Assembly: GCA_002345475.1 (NCBI GenBank)
Contig: DDWC01000251.1
Location: forward strand, 9,099-17,877
DNA: 8,779 nucleotides
Source: Firmicutes bacterium UBA2296
GTDB taxonomy: Bacteria; Bacillota; UBA994
Direction: 5' to 3'
This document shows positions 1-6,590 of this stretch, piece after piece; position 1 is the first letter of the stretch; the number at the start of each line of letters is the position of its first letter. A program made the translations under genes and the position numbers. Below the pieces are notes generated by a model. The model did not search any database. It saw only the letters and a list, made by a program, of their open reading frames with translations, and was not told the DNA's origin.

Positions 1-1
1 G

Positions 2-1147
2 GATATGATTATAGGTTACGACAATCTGGATGTTGACGTAGTGGTGGAACCGGAGGCCATACCTCTGGCCCGGGTCATGGCGAAGCTGTTGGCTGCCGAC
101 ATTGTGGAGCACCCCCAGTTTGGCACAGCCACCATCAAGCTGCAAAACGGCGAGCACATCGATTTTGCCACGGCCCGCACCGAGTTTTATGTGGCTCCCG
201 CGGCTTTGCCCGACGTGGAACTGGCCACCATTCGGCAGGACCTCTACCGTCGCGATTTCACCATTAACACGCTGGCTGTATCCCTGAGCCCGGGTTCCTT
301 TGGCGCAATGCTGGACTTCTTTGGGGCGCGCTCGGACATCCGCGCCGGCGTTATCCGGGTGCTTTACAACCTCAGTTTTGTGGAAGATCCCACTCGCATA
401 TTGCGAGCGGTGCGTTTTGAGCAACGCTACGGCTACAAAATAGAAGAGGAAACAGAGCGCTTCCTGCGCAACGCCCTGGAGAACGACCTGATGGAGAAAG
501 TATCGCGGGAGAGGCTGCGGGATGAACTGGAGCAGATTCTTTCTGAGCCTTCGGCGGCCAGATCGGTGCTGCGCATGGACGAACTGGGTATTCTGCGCCA
601 CCTGATGTCGCCGGATTACCTGCTCTCAGACAAACAGATGCAGATGCTGCGGCAACTCAGTCTTATGGACCTCACCGGGCTGGACCAGACCTGCCTGTAC
701 ATCATGGTGCTTCTCCTGTGGCAGCCCTTTGAGAAGTGGTTGGCCCTGGCCGAGCAACTGCGGTTGCCGCGCCGGACCAGAGATATTATGGCCCAGGTGG
801 CAGAGCACGCACCCACGGTGCGCGAAGTGTTAAGCGACAACGCCGCGTCGGTGGCGGATATCTGGGAGGCGGCTTCGTCCCTGCACCCGGAGGCACGGCT
901 ATTTGGGGCCTTGCTGGTGGATCCGGAGGCCTGGGAACGCCTGCAAAGCGTGCTGGCCCGCAACGACATGGATTCGAGTCTCACAGGGCGCGATCTGGTA
1001 CAGCGGGGGCTGATTCCCGGCCCGCACTTTGGGCATATTCTGCGTGAAATTCGCCGGGCAAGGCTGGAAGGCACCATCAGCACCCCAGAAGAGGAACTGG
1101 AACTGCTGGACCGCATAATAGCCCGCCAGGGAAAAGGAGACAAGTAG
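2..1147 (+). CDS. tRNA nucleotidyltransferase / poly(A) polymerase family protein, C-terminal part (5' end outside window)
   Basis: This is the C-terminal part of a class II nucleotidyltransferase that adds CCA or A residues to tRNA 3' ends. The frame is open to the left edge. The codon before the first ATG (position 5) encodes Asp, which fits the family's VRD-hydrophobic-GYDNLDVDVV motif, so that ATG is internal and the true start lies upstream. Counting from that Met, the metal-binding carboxylates are D9 and D11 (LDVD). RRDFTIN at 82-88 and EDPTRILRAVRF at 127-138 are the conserved head and neck motifs, and ERLRDEL at 169-175 begins the helical tRNA-binding region. In many Clostridia this module follows DHH and CBS domains in a protein of over 800 residues; that part cannot be seen here. 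Whether it adds CCA or only A cannot be decided. The stop directly abuts the next gene's ATG. Confidence 0.9.
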   Translation, partial: DMIIGYDNLDVDVVVEPEAIPLARVMAKLLAADIVEHPQFGTATIKLQNGEHIDFATARTEFYVAPAALPDVELATIRQDLYRRDFTINTLAVSLSPGSFGAMLDFFGARSDIRAGVIRVLYNLSFVEDPTRILRAVRFEQRYGYKIEEETERFLRNALENDLMEKVSRERLRDELEQILSEPSAARSVLRMDELGILRHLMSPDYLLSDKQMQMLRQLSLMDLTGLDQTCLYIMVLLLWQPFEKWLALAEQLRLPRRTRDIMAQVAEHAPTVREVLSDNAASVADIWEAASSLHPEARLFGALLVDPEAWERLQSVLARNDMDSSLTGRDLVQRGLIPGPHFGHILREIRRARLEGTISTPEEELELLDRIIARQGKGDK

Positions 1148-1777
1148 ATGCCGTTTCAGTTAATACCGCAAGACATGATTTTCTTGCTGCCGGCCGTGCT
1201 GGTAGCGCTGACGATTCACGAGTTCGCCCACGCCTTTACCTCTTATAAGCTGGGCGACCCGACTCCGAAGTACCAGGGCCGCCTTACCCTTAATCCCATT
1301 GCCCATATCGATCCCATGGGCCTTTTAATGCTGGTCTTTTTCAGATTCGGCTGGGGCAAGGCGGTACAGGTGGATCCCCGTTATTACAGCAACAGAAGGC
1401 AGGGCACCATGCTGGTGTCCCTGGCCGGTCCCGCTTCAAACATAGTGCTGGCCTTCGTCACCCTGATATTTTTCTTTTTCTTCAGCCAGGTGAACTTTGT
1501 TGGCACTCTGCTGCTGCGCATTTTCGAGTTAAACATCATCCTGGCGGTTTTCAACCTGATGCCCATACCGCCTCTGGACGGCTCCAAGGTTCTGGCCAGC
1601 CTGTTACCGCATAATGTGGCCTACAAGTATTCGAATTTCTTCGGTCAGTACGGCTTCTTTGTGCTCATCGCTCTGGTGGCTACCGGCGCGTTGCGGGTGA
1701 TCATTAATCCGATATACAGCCTCCTGGTGCGCGGCATGGTCACTGTGGTCAGCTTTATCCTGAGCCCGTTTATTTAG
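1148..1777 (+). CDS. Site-2 protease family (peptidase M50) membrane metalloprotease
   Basis: This is a polytopic intramembrane zinc protease of 209 residues, the usual size for the short M50 proteins of Firmicutes that lack a PDZ domain. The zinc-binding HEFAH motif is at residues 24-28 in the first hydrophobic segment. The second conserved motif, NLMPIPPLDG at 136-145, supplies the third metal ligand, Asp144. LAGPASN at 92-98 is also typical of the family. Several hydrophobic segments are evident (about 10-30, 88-112, 120-140 and 168-185). The ATG directly follows the upstream TAG and has a Shine-Dalgarno GGAG in AAAAGGAG just before it. The gene sits 4 bases before scpA, a common neighbourhood in Firmicutes. 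Family members cleave membrane-embedded substrates, but the substrate of this short type is not known to me. Confidence 0.93.
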   Translation: MPFQLIPQDMIFLLPAVLVALTIHEFAHAFTSYKLGDPTPKYQGRLTLNPIAHIDPMGLLMLVFFRFGWGKAVQVDPRYYSNRRQGTMLVSLAGPASNIVLAFVTLIFFFFFSQVNFVGTLLLRIFELNIILAVFNLMPIPPLDGSKVLASLLPHNVAYKYSNFFGQYGFFVLIALVATGALRVIINPIYSLLVRGMVTVVSFILSPFI

Positions 1778-1781
1778 CGCT

Positions 1782-2504
1782 ATGAATATTTGCATTTCCT
1801 GCTACGACGGCCTGCTGACACATCTGGTGCGGATGATATTGAACGGAGAAATAGATGTCTTTTCGCTACGGGTCACGGAGGTAGTGGACCAGGTAATCGA
1901 ACAGATAATGTGCCCCGACTCGACCTACGACACAGATGATGCCAGTGCGCAGTTGGTGCTGTGTGCCACGATAATGCGCACCAAGTCCCGTCGCCTGCTA
2001 CCTGTAGAGGAGGATTCCGCTCCCGAAGAGGACGCAGCCGAAGCCGCCCTTCTGGAAGAAGAACGGGCCTTGCGCAGCCTTGTAGAATACCAGCATTTCC
2101 AGACCGTAGCCGGCATACTGAACGAAATGGCTGAGGAATCGGCGAAGCTGTTCCCACGGGGGAACAAAGAGGTGCCGGAGGGAGAGGAGCGCCAGGATCT
2201 TTCCCATGTCTCGTTGCTCTCTCTGGTAGCCGCGCTGGAGAAGGCCCTGGACAACCGCGACCCTGTGCCCATGTCCATTGACACGGGGGGATACTCCATG
2301 TACGAGGGGTTGTCGCATCTGCGCTCCTTGCTGTCTTCGGGCAAACGCACTGCTTTTTCTGACATTTTCCCCCGAGGCGCTGGGCGCCTGGTGGTGGTAG
2401 TCGTTTTTCTCGGCCTTCTGGAGTTAATTCGCACCGGTGAGGTGAAGGTTAACGAGAGAGACGGCCGCATTTACATTCGCAAAGAAGGTGCCGTCAATGC
2501 TTGA
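1782..2504 (+). CDS. scpA: Segregation and condensation protein A (ScpA)
   Basis: ScpA is the kleisin subunit that links SMC heads and binds ScpB in the bacterial condensin complex, acting on the nucleoid. The protein has 240 residues, a normal length. Conserved features are the N-terminal SMC-neck-binding helix region (about 8-40, with NGEIDVFSL), AQLVLCATIMRTKSRRLLP at 56-74, EYQHFQTVAGIL at 102-113, and the C-terminal winged helix with FLGLLELIRTGEVKV at 209-223. The middle (75-100 and 115-140) is acidic and variable, as expected. The usual GPLDLLLHLI segment near the N-terminus is poorly kept here (DGLLTHLVRMI). No good Shine-Dalgarno sequence precedes the ATG, and the stop of the M50 gene lies only 4 bases upstream, so translation is probably coupled. 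The end overlaps the start of scpB. Confidence 0.88.
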   Translation: MNICISCYDGLLTHLVRMILNGEIDVFSLRVTEVVDQVIEQIMCPDSTYDTDDASAQLVLCATIMRTKSRRLLPVEEDSAPEEDAAEAALLEEERALRSLVEYQHFQTVAGILNEMAEESAKLFPRGNKEVPEGEERQDLSHVSLLSLVAALEKALDNRDPVPMSIDTGGYSMYEGLSHLRSLLSSGKRTAFSDIFPRGAGRLVVVVVFLGLLELIRTGEVKVNERDGRIYIRKEGAVNA

Positions 2505-3006
2505 TAAACAGGGTGTTCTGGAAGCCATATTATTCTCGGCACCTGAGCCGATGCCCGTGGAGAAGATCCGCGAGGCCATGGAACTGGATGAGACAGAGTT
2601 CGCGTCCTTGCTTAAACAGTACGAGGCGAGTCTGGACAATGCCGGGCGCGGTGTCATGCTCCGCACTGTGGCCGAAGGCCTGCAACTGGTGACAAGAAGC
2701 GAAGCCCATGAGGTTATTCGCCGGATAAACGCACCCAAGCAGTACAGGTTGTCGCGGCCCACTCTGGAGGTTCTGGCAATTATCGCCTACAAGCAACCTG
2801 CTACGAGGGCCGAGATTGAGGACGTCCGGGGAGTCAAGTGTGAGCGGTCATTGATGACGTTGCTGGACCGGGGCCTGATCCGGGAAGTGGGGCGCAAGGA
2901 GACAGTGGGACGTCCCATTCTCTATGGCACAACAGATACTTTCCTGGCCCATTTTAATCTGCGCAACCTCAGCGAGCTTCCCAGTCCGAACTCCTTCGGC
3001 TTGTGA
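2497..3006 (+). CDS. scpB: Segregation and condensation protein B (ScpB)
   Basis: ScpB dimerises through winged-helix domains and binds the middle of ScpA in the SMC-ScpAB complex that organises and segregates chromosomes. Starting at ATG 2497 gives 169 residues. The first winged helix spans about 3-75. The second holds the family signature: RPTLEVLAIIAYKQPATRAEIEDVRGV (from about residue 86), then LLDRGLIREVGRKETVGRPILYGTTDTFLAHF and LSELP. I prefer ATG 2497 over the in-frame GTG at 2488 because AGAAGG (2483-2488) lies 8 bases before the ATG, and the protein then begins MLDKQGVLEAILF, as is typical. The ATG lies within the last codons of scpA (8-base overlap), consistent with coupled translation of partners made in fixed proportion. 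A canonical Gly in the HFGL motif is Asn here. Confidence 0.95.
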   Translation: MLDKQGVLEAILFSAPEPMPVEKIREAMELDETEFASLLKQYEASLDNAGRGVMLRTVAEGLQLVTRSEAHEVIRRINAPKQYRLSRPTLEVLAIIAYKQPATRAEIEDVRGVKCERSLMTLLDRGLIREVGRKETVGRPILYGTTDTFLAHFNLRNLSELPSPNSFGL

Positions 3007-3017
3007 GTTCGTTGCAT

Positions 3018-3046
3018 TTGACGCCCGATTGTGGCAACATAAACCT
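3018..3046 (+). promoter_or_regulatory. Weak candidate sigma-A promoter before the RidA-family gene
   Basis: TTGACG at 3018-3023 matches the -35 consensus at five of six positions. The -10 candidates are poor: TAAACC at 3040-3045 (16-base spacing) or AAACCT at 3041-3046 (17-base spacing). The 63-base gap between scpB and the next gene is one of only two appreciable gaps in the window, so a promoter here would make sense, but the match alone is weak. Confidence 0.25.
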
Positions 3047-3069
3047 AGACCATTTAAGGGGGAATACCA

Positions 3070-3528
3070 ATGCCAATCGAAAAGAGATTGAATGAACTGG
3101 GTATCACCGTCCCGGAGGCCAGCAAGCCGGTAGCCTCATATGTTCCGGCCGTAAAGACAGGAAACCTCATCTTCGTTTCGGGCCAGCTGCCGGTAGTGGC
3201 CGGACATCTTAAGTACAAGGGTATCCTCGGGCGAGACATGGACACTTCCGCCGGTTACGAAGCCGCCAAAATTTGCGCTATCAACTGCCTTGCCGCTATT
3301 AAGACCGTGGAGCCTGATCTAAACAAGATTGTGCGCATCGTTAAGGTTACCGGATTTGTCAACAGTGTGCCGGATTCAGGCGACCAACCCAAGGTTGTGA
3401 ACGGCGCATCCGAGTTGCTGGAGAGCATCTTCGGCGAAAAGGGTAAACACGCGCGGGCTGCCATCGGGATGTCGGGACTACCCCTTGGAGCTCTGGTAGA
3501 AGTTGAGATGATTGTAGAAGTCGAGTAA
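3070..3528 (+). CDS. RidA/YjgF/YER057c/UK114 family protein (150-residue subfamily)
   Basis: This is a RidA-superfamily protein of 152 residues, longer than canonical RidA (about 128) and matching the subfamily often labelled endoribonuclease L-PSP. Family proteins are trimers whose inter-subunit clefts bind small carboxylated ligands; canonical RidA hydrolyses reactive enamine/imine intermediates. Visible signatures are GNLIFVSGQLP at 31-41, a central NCLAAIKTV segment at 72-80, and the C-terminal ARAAIGMSGLPLGALVEVE at 128-146. R129 lies where the ligand-binding Arg of RidA falls, with E144/E146 at the VE-E motif. A strong Shine-Dalgarno run, AAGGGGG at 3056-3062, lies 7 bases before the ATG. 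It may form its own transcription unit between the two operon-like blocks. Whether this subfamily has deaminase activity cannot be judged from sequence alone. Confidence 0.9.
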   Translation: MPIEKRLNELGITVPEASKPVASYVPAVKTGNLIFVSGQLPVVAGHLKYKGILGRDMDTSAGYEAAKICAINCLAAIKTVEPDLNKIVRIVKVTGFVNSVPDSGDQPKVVNGASELLESIFGEKGKHARAAIGMSGLPLGALVEVEMIVEVE

Positions 3529-3536
3529 TCCGGTGT

Positions 3537-3560
3537 GCCCCGCCTGGCGGGGCTCATCTT
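3537..3560 (+). terminator. Candidate GC-rich hairpin terminator/attenuator after the RidA-family gene
   Basis: GCCCCGC (3537-3543) and GCGGGGC (3547-3553) form a perfect 7-base-pair stem around the 3-base loop CTG. The following TCATCTT is only partly T-rich, so termination might be inefficient or the hairpin might instead affect mRNA processing or stability. It lies in the 58-base gap before rluB, exactly where a transcript boundary would be expected. Confidence 0.45.
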
Positions 3561-3586
3561 CGTGTTAAGGGCAGCAAAGGGGAGAG

Positions 3587-4315
3587 ATGACATTGGCCGA
3601 AAGATTGCAGAAGTACCTGGCTGCGGCAGGGGTGGCGTCGCGCCGGGCCTGTGAGACCTTGATCAACGAGGGCAGGGTGAAGGTAAACGGGGAGATAGCT
3701 TCCCTTGGCTCCTCGGTGCATCCGGGGGACATTGTGCTGCTTGACGGCAAACCGGTAGCGCCGGAAGCCAAGGTTTACTATATGCTTAACAAGCCGGCGG
3801 GGTACACCACTACCGTCAGCGATCCCCACGCCGAGCGCACTGTGATGGAGCTTGTGGAGGACATTCCCGTGCGCGTTTTCCCTGTAGGGCGGCTGGACAA
3901 AGACACGGAAGGGTTGCTTCTCTTTACCAATGACGGGGAACTGGCCAACAGGCTGATGCACCCGTCACACAGGGTCAGCAAGACTTATCTTGTCAGAGTA
4001 GAGGGGCGCCTGGCCCCGGGGTCGTTGAATCGCCTGCAAAGGGGACTGGACCTCAGCGACGGCAAGACATTGCCGGCCGCAGTGGATAATCTACGGCAGG
4101 TCGGCAATGAGACTGAGTTTGAACTTACTATTTGGGAAGGACGCAACAGACAGGTGCGGCGCATGTGCCTGGCAGTGGGGCATGACGTCACCTTTCTAAA
4201 AAGGTTGAGGGTGGGAAGCCTCACTCTGGGCAGCCTGCCCACGGGGCATTACAAGAAGTTGCGGCGCGCCGACTTCGCGGCGCTGGCAGAGGGCGGAGAC
4301 AAGGGCAATGATTGA
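3587..4315 (+). CDS. rluB: rRNA pseudouridine synthase, RsuA/RluB family
   Basis: This enzyme isomerises a specific uridine in ribosomal RNA to pseudouridine; the RluB group acts on 23S rRNA helix 89 in well-studied bacteria. The protein has 242 residues. An N-terminal S4 RNA-binding domain spans about 3-60 (RLQKYLAAAGVASRRACE, INEGRVKVNG). The catalytic domain carries GRLDKDTEGLLLFTNDG at 101-117 with the nucleophile Asp104, then SKTY at 131-134 and EGRNRQVRRM at 184-193. AAAGG at 3576-3580 lies 6 bases before ATG 3587; an in-frame TTG at 3593 is a possible alternative start because the GGGGAG run ends only 2 bases before the ATG. The 3' end overlaps the flavoprotein gene by 8 bases. RluB rather than RsuA or RluE is inferred from overall form and Firmicutes context. 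Confidence 0.9.
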   Translation: MTLAERLQKYLAAAGVASRRACETLINEGRVKVNGEIASLGSSVHPGDIVLLDGKPVAPEAKVYYMLNKPAGYTTTVSDPHAERTVMELVEDIPVRVFPVGRLDKDTEGLLLFTNDGELANRLMHPSHRVSKTYLVRVEGRLAPGSLNRLQRGLDLSDGKTLPAAVDNLRQVGNETEFELTIWEGRNRQVRRMCLAVGHDVTFLKRLRVGSLTLGSLPTGHYKKLRRADFAALAEGGDKGND

Positions 4316-5561
4316 TGTGTTAATTATTGGCGGAGGCGCGGCGGGCATGATGGCGGCGCTTCATGCAAAGCAGGCAGGCGCGGGACACGTGACTCTGCTT
4401 GAGCGCAACAACCGCCTAGGACTAAAAATTGGCATTACTGGTAAGGGCCGCTGCAACCTGACCAACGACTGTACCGTACAGGAACTGGTTGAAAACGTCC
4501 CGGTGAACGGGCGTTTTTTGTACAGCGCCTTTTCGCAGATGGACAGTCAGAAGACTATGGCCCTCTTTGATCAGCTGGGGTTGCGACTGAAAACTGAGCG
4601 GGGTCGTCGCGTTTTCCCGCTCAGCGATCGGGCCACGGAGCTGGTTCTCACTTTGCGGGCAGCCGCGGAGAAAGCAGGAGTGCAAGTCCGCACAGAGAGC
4701 AGGGTGCAGTCACTGTTAGTTACCGTCAAGGGCGAATTTACGGTTTCCGGGCAGGGTTTTTCCCTCTCGGCGCGAAACGTGATCATTGCCACCGGGGGGC
4801 TTTCCTACCCGGTGACCGGCTCCACAGGAGACGGGTATCGACTGGCTCAGTCTCTCGGCCACAACCTGGTGAAGACACGCCCCGCTCTGGTGCCTCTGGA
4901 GTCGCCTGAGCCCTGGGTGAGGGAACTGCAGGGGCTTAGCCTGAAGAATGTCACCCTGACCTCTCCGGCCGGTTGTGAGCTGGGAGAGATGCTGTTCACC
5001 CACTACGGCGTCAGCGGACCGTTAGTGCTAACAGCCAGCGGCCATATAGTTGACCTGCTGCCCAGGGGACCTGTGGTGCTTACCATCGACCTGAAACCTG
5101 GTCTCAGTGAAGAACAGCTGGATGCCAGGTTGCTGCGAGACTTTGCCGAGGTGCCCCGCAGGCATTTTGCCAACAGTCTGGACAAGTTACTGCCGGGCAG
5201 GTTAATCACTGCTGTGGTGGCCCTCTGAGGTATCGCTCCTGATAAACAGGTAAGTCAGATTACCCGTGAGGAAAGACTGTCGCTGGTCAATATACTCAAA
5301 ACCCTGCCTGTCAAAGTCACTGCGCCGCGACCGGTGGAAGAAGCCATAGTCACTGCCGGGGGAGTGAGCGTCAAGGAAATTGACCCCCGTACCATGGAAT
5401 CGAAGCTCGTTCCCGGTCTATTCTTCGCCGGGGAGGTTATGGACGTAAGCGGCTATACTGGGGGGTACAACCTGCAGATAGCCTGGAGCACCGGAGCTGT
5501 GGCGGGCAACGCCGCCGCGGCCAGAAGCAGGATGAATGAAACGGACGGTGAAGCACAATGA
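4308..5561 (+). pseudogene. HI0933/BaiN-like NAD(P)/FAD-dependent oxidoreductase, interrupted by one in-frame TGA
   Basis: This is a flavoprotein of the HI0933 family (also labelled aminoacetone oxidase family FAD-binding enzyme); the physiological substrate of most members is unknown. The first part (306 residues, to 5228) has the FAD Rossmann motif IIGGGAAG (residues 6-13), GITGKGRCNLTN at 42-53, ATGGLSYPVTGSTGDGY at 161-177 and FTHYGVSGPLVL at 230-241. A TGA at 5226-5228 then stops the frame. The same frame continues for 110 more residues (5229-5561), beginning GIAPDKQVSQITREERL and containing AIVTAGGV, TMESKLVPGLFFAGE and YTGGYNLQIAWSTG, the conserved C-terminal FAD-binding part. Together they make about 417 residues, the normal length. 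No convincing ribosome site precedes the second part; a GTG at 5334 is the first plausible start and lacks a Shine-Dalgarno. The gene overlaps rluB by 8 bases and aroH by 4. It may be a recent nonsense mutation, a sequence error, or a recoded codon. Confidence 0.85.
5246..5267 (+). other. Hairpin downstream of the in-frame TGA
   Basis: ACAGGTAA (5246-5253) pairs with TTACCCGT (5260-5267) with a single A-C mismatch, leaving the 6-base loop GTCAGA. The inner five pairs are perfect. The loop begins 26 bases after the TGA at 5226-5228 and opens with G, which is loosely compatible with the published geometry of bacterial SECIS elements. A shorter alternative pairing, CCTG (5238-5241) with CAGG (5247-5250), would compete with it. 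Coding sequence of this kind often yields such stems by chance, so functional meaning is uncertain. Confidence 0.3.
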
Positions 5562-5923
5562 TTGCCATCAGAGGGGCTACTACAGCGGAAGAGAACAGCA
5601 GGGAAGCGGTGCTCTCGGCCACCAGAGAACTGCTGGCCGAAATGCTGCGCAGTAATGCTCTCTCAAGAGAGTCTTTAGTCAGCATTTTTTTCACGGGTAC
5701 TCCGGACATCACATCTGCCTTTCCCGCCGAGGCTGCACGTCAGATTGGCCCCACTGATGTGGCCTTGATGGGGGCGCAGGAGATGGGTGTAGAGGGCGCC
5801 TTGCCTTTGTGCATCAGGGTGATGTTGCACGCCGACGTACACATGCCAAAGGGCGATATCCGCCACATTTATCTGCGGGCAGCCACCAAATTGCGCCCCG
5901 ACCTGGTGCTTCGCCATGCGTGA
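5558..5923 (+). CDS. aroH: Chorismate mutase, AroH type
   Basis: This enzyme converts chorismate to prephenate, the committed step toward phenylalanine and tyrosine, as a trimeric cytosolic protein of the Bacillus subtilis AroH fold. It has 121 residues against 127 in B. subtilis. Active-site positions match by my alignment: Arg5 (IRGATT; Arg7 in B. subtilis), Phe55, Arg61, Glu75 (QEMGVEG; Glu78), Arg87 (CIRVM; Arg90), Tyr105 (IRHIYL; Tyr108) and Arg113 (LRPDL; Arg116). The B. subtilis active-site Cys75 is replaced by Gly72. ATG 5558 overlaps the TGA of the flavoprotein frame (ATGA). That junction keeps translation of the flavoprotein's 3' part relevant to aroH expression, so the upstream internal TGA could have polar effects. 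The gene stands alone, without other aromatic amino acid genes nearby, as is usual for this operon type. Confidence 0.95.
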   Translation: MIAIRGATTAEENSREAVLSATRELLAEMLRSNALSRESLVSIFFTGTPDITSAFPAEAARQIGPTDVALMGAQEMGVEGALPLCIRVMLHADVHMPKGDIRHIYLRAATKLRPDLVLRHA

Positions 5924-6590
5924 TCAGGTGAAGAACATCAACGTCGCCATTGACGGTCCGGCCGGAGCCGGCAAAAGCACCGTAGCCAAGCTGGTGGCCA
6001 GCGAACTGGGTCTGCGCTATCTTGACACCGGCGCCATGTACCGGGCCTTGACTCACCTGGTCATAGAGCGGGGCATAGATCCCCATGACGAGGAGACGAT
6101 TGCCTCCCTGTCTCTGACCATGGAATTTGGTCTGGACGGGCAGTCGCGCCTTACCTTGGGTGGAGAGGTGCTGGGCGAGGAAATACGCACTCCGGAGGTC
6201 AGCGGCCTGGTTTCCCTGGTATCCAGCCATCGCAGTGTCCGCGAGGCCATAGTGCACATGCAGCAGGTCATGGCCCGCGAAGGCGGCATTGTCATGGACG
6301 GAAGGGACATCGGCACTACGGTGATGACAGACGCAGAGGTGAAGATTTTTCTCACTGCTGACATCAGGGAGAGAGCTCGCCGGCGCTGGCTGGAGATGCA
6401 GGAGAAGGGCTATAAGGTCGATCTGGGCGAGATTGTGTCCACAGTGGAAAAGCGCGATCTATTCGATAGTTCGCGGGAAACTTCTCCCTTGCGTCCTGCC
6501 AACGACGCGCTGATTTTGGACACCACAGATCTCAGTCTGACTCAAGTGGTGCAGCGCATCCTTGATATCGTGGCAGAAAGGCGGAGTTGA
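5916..6590 (+). CDS. cmk: (d)CMP kinase (cytidylate kinase)
   Basis: Cmk phosphorylates CMP and dCMP to the diphosphates using ATP. It recycles CMP released by phospholipid and RNA turnover. The protein has 224 residues, the normal length for the bacterial enzyme. The P-loop GPAGAGKS is at 14-21, YLDTGAMYR at 35-43 is the nucleotide-monophosphate-binding region, MDGRDIGT is at 127-134, and the lid and base-recognition part shows RDLFDSSRETSPLRPANDAL (180-199) followed by LDTT. The ATG lies 8 bases inside aroH and lacks a clear Shine-Dalgarno sequence, so it probably depends on translation of aroH. An in-frame GTG at 5928 is a less likely start. The cmk-plsC-ispH-rpsA order is common in Clostridia, and in many bacteria cmk is found next to rpsA. 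Confidence 0.97.
   Translation: MRDQVKNINVAIDGPAGAGKSTVAKLVASELGLRYLDTGAMYRALTHLVIERGIDPHDEETIASLSLTMEFGLDGQSRLTLGGEVLGEEIRTPEVSGLVSLVSSHRSVREAIVHMQQVMAREGGIVMDGRDIGTTVMTDAEVKIFLTADIRERARRRWLEMQEKGYKVDLGEIVSTVEKRDLFDSSRETSPLRPANDALILDTTDLSLTQVVQRILDIVAERRS

Noticed and set aside
616..1143. 175-codon reverse-strand open frame opposite the nucleotidyltransferase
   Set aside because: Ser/Arg-rich translation with no recognisable motif, fully antisense to a well-conserved gene; a composition shadow.
2488..2496. GTG 2488 as the scpB start
   Set aside because: The AGAAGG motif overlaps this GTG and is spaced correctly for ATG 2497, which also gives the typical ScpB N-terminus.
5334..5561. A separate small gene starting at GTG 5334
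   Set aside because: It is in the same frame as, and continuous with, the C-terminal part of the interrupted flavoprotein, and it has no Shine-Dalgarno sequence before the GTG.
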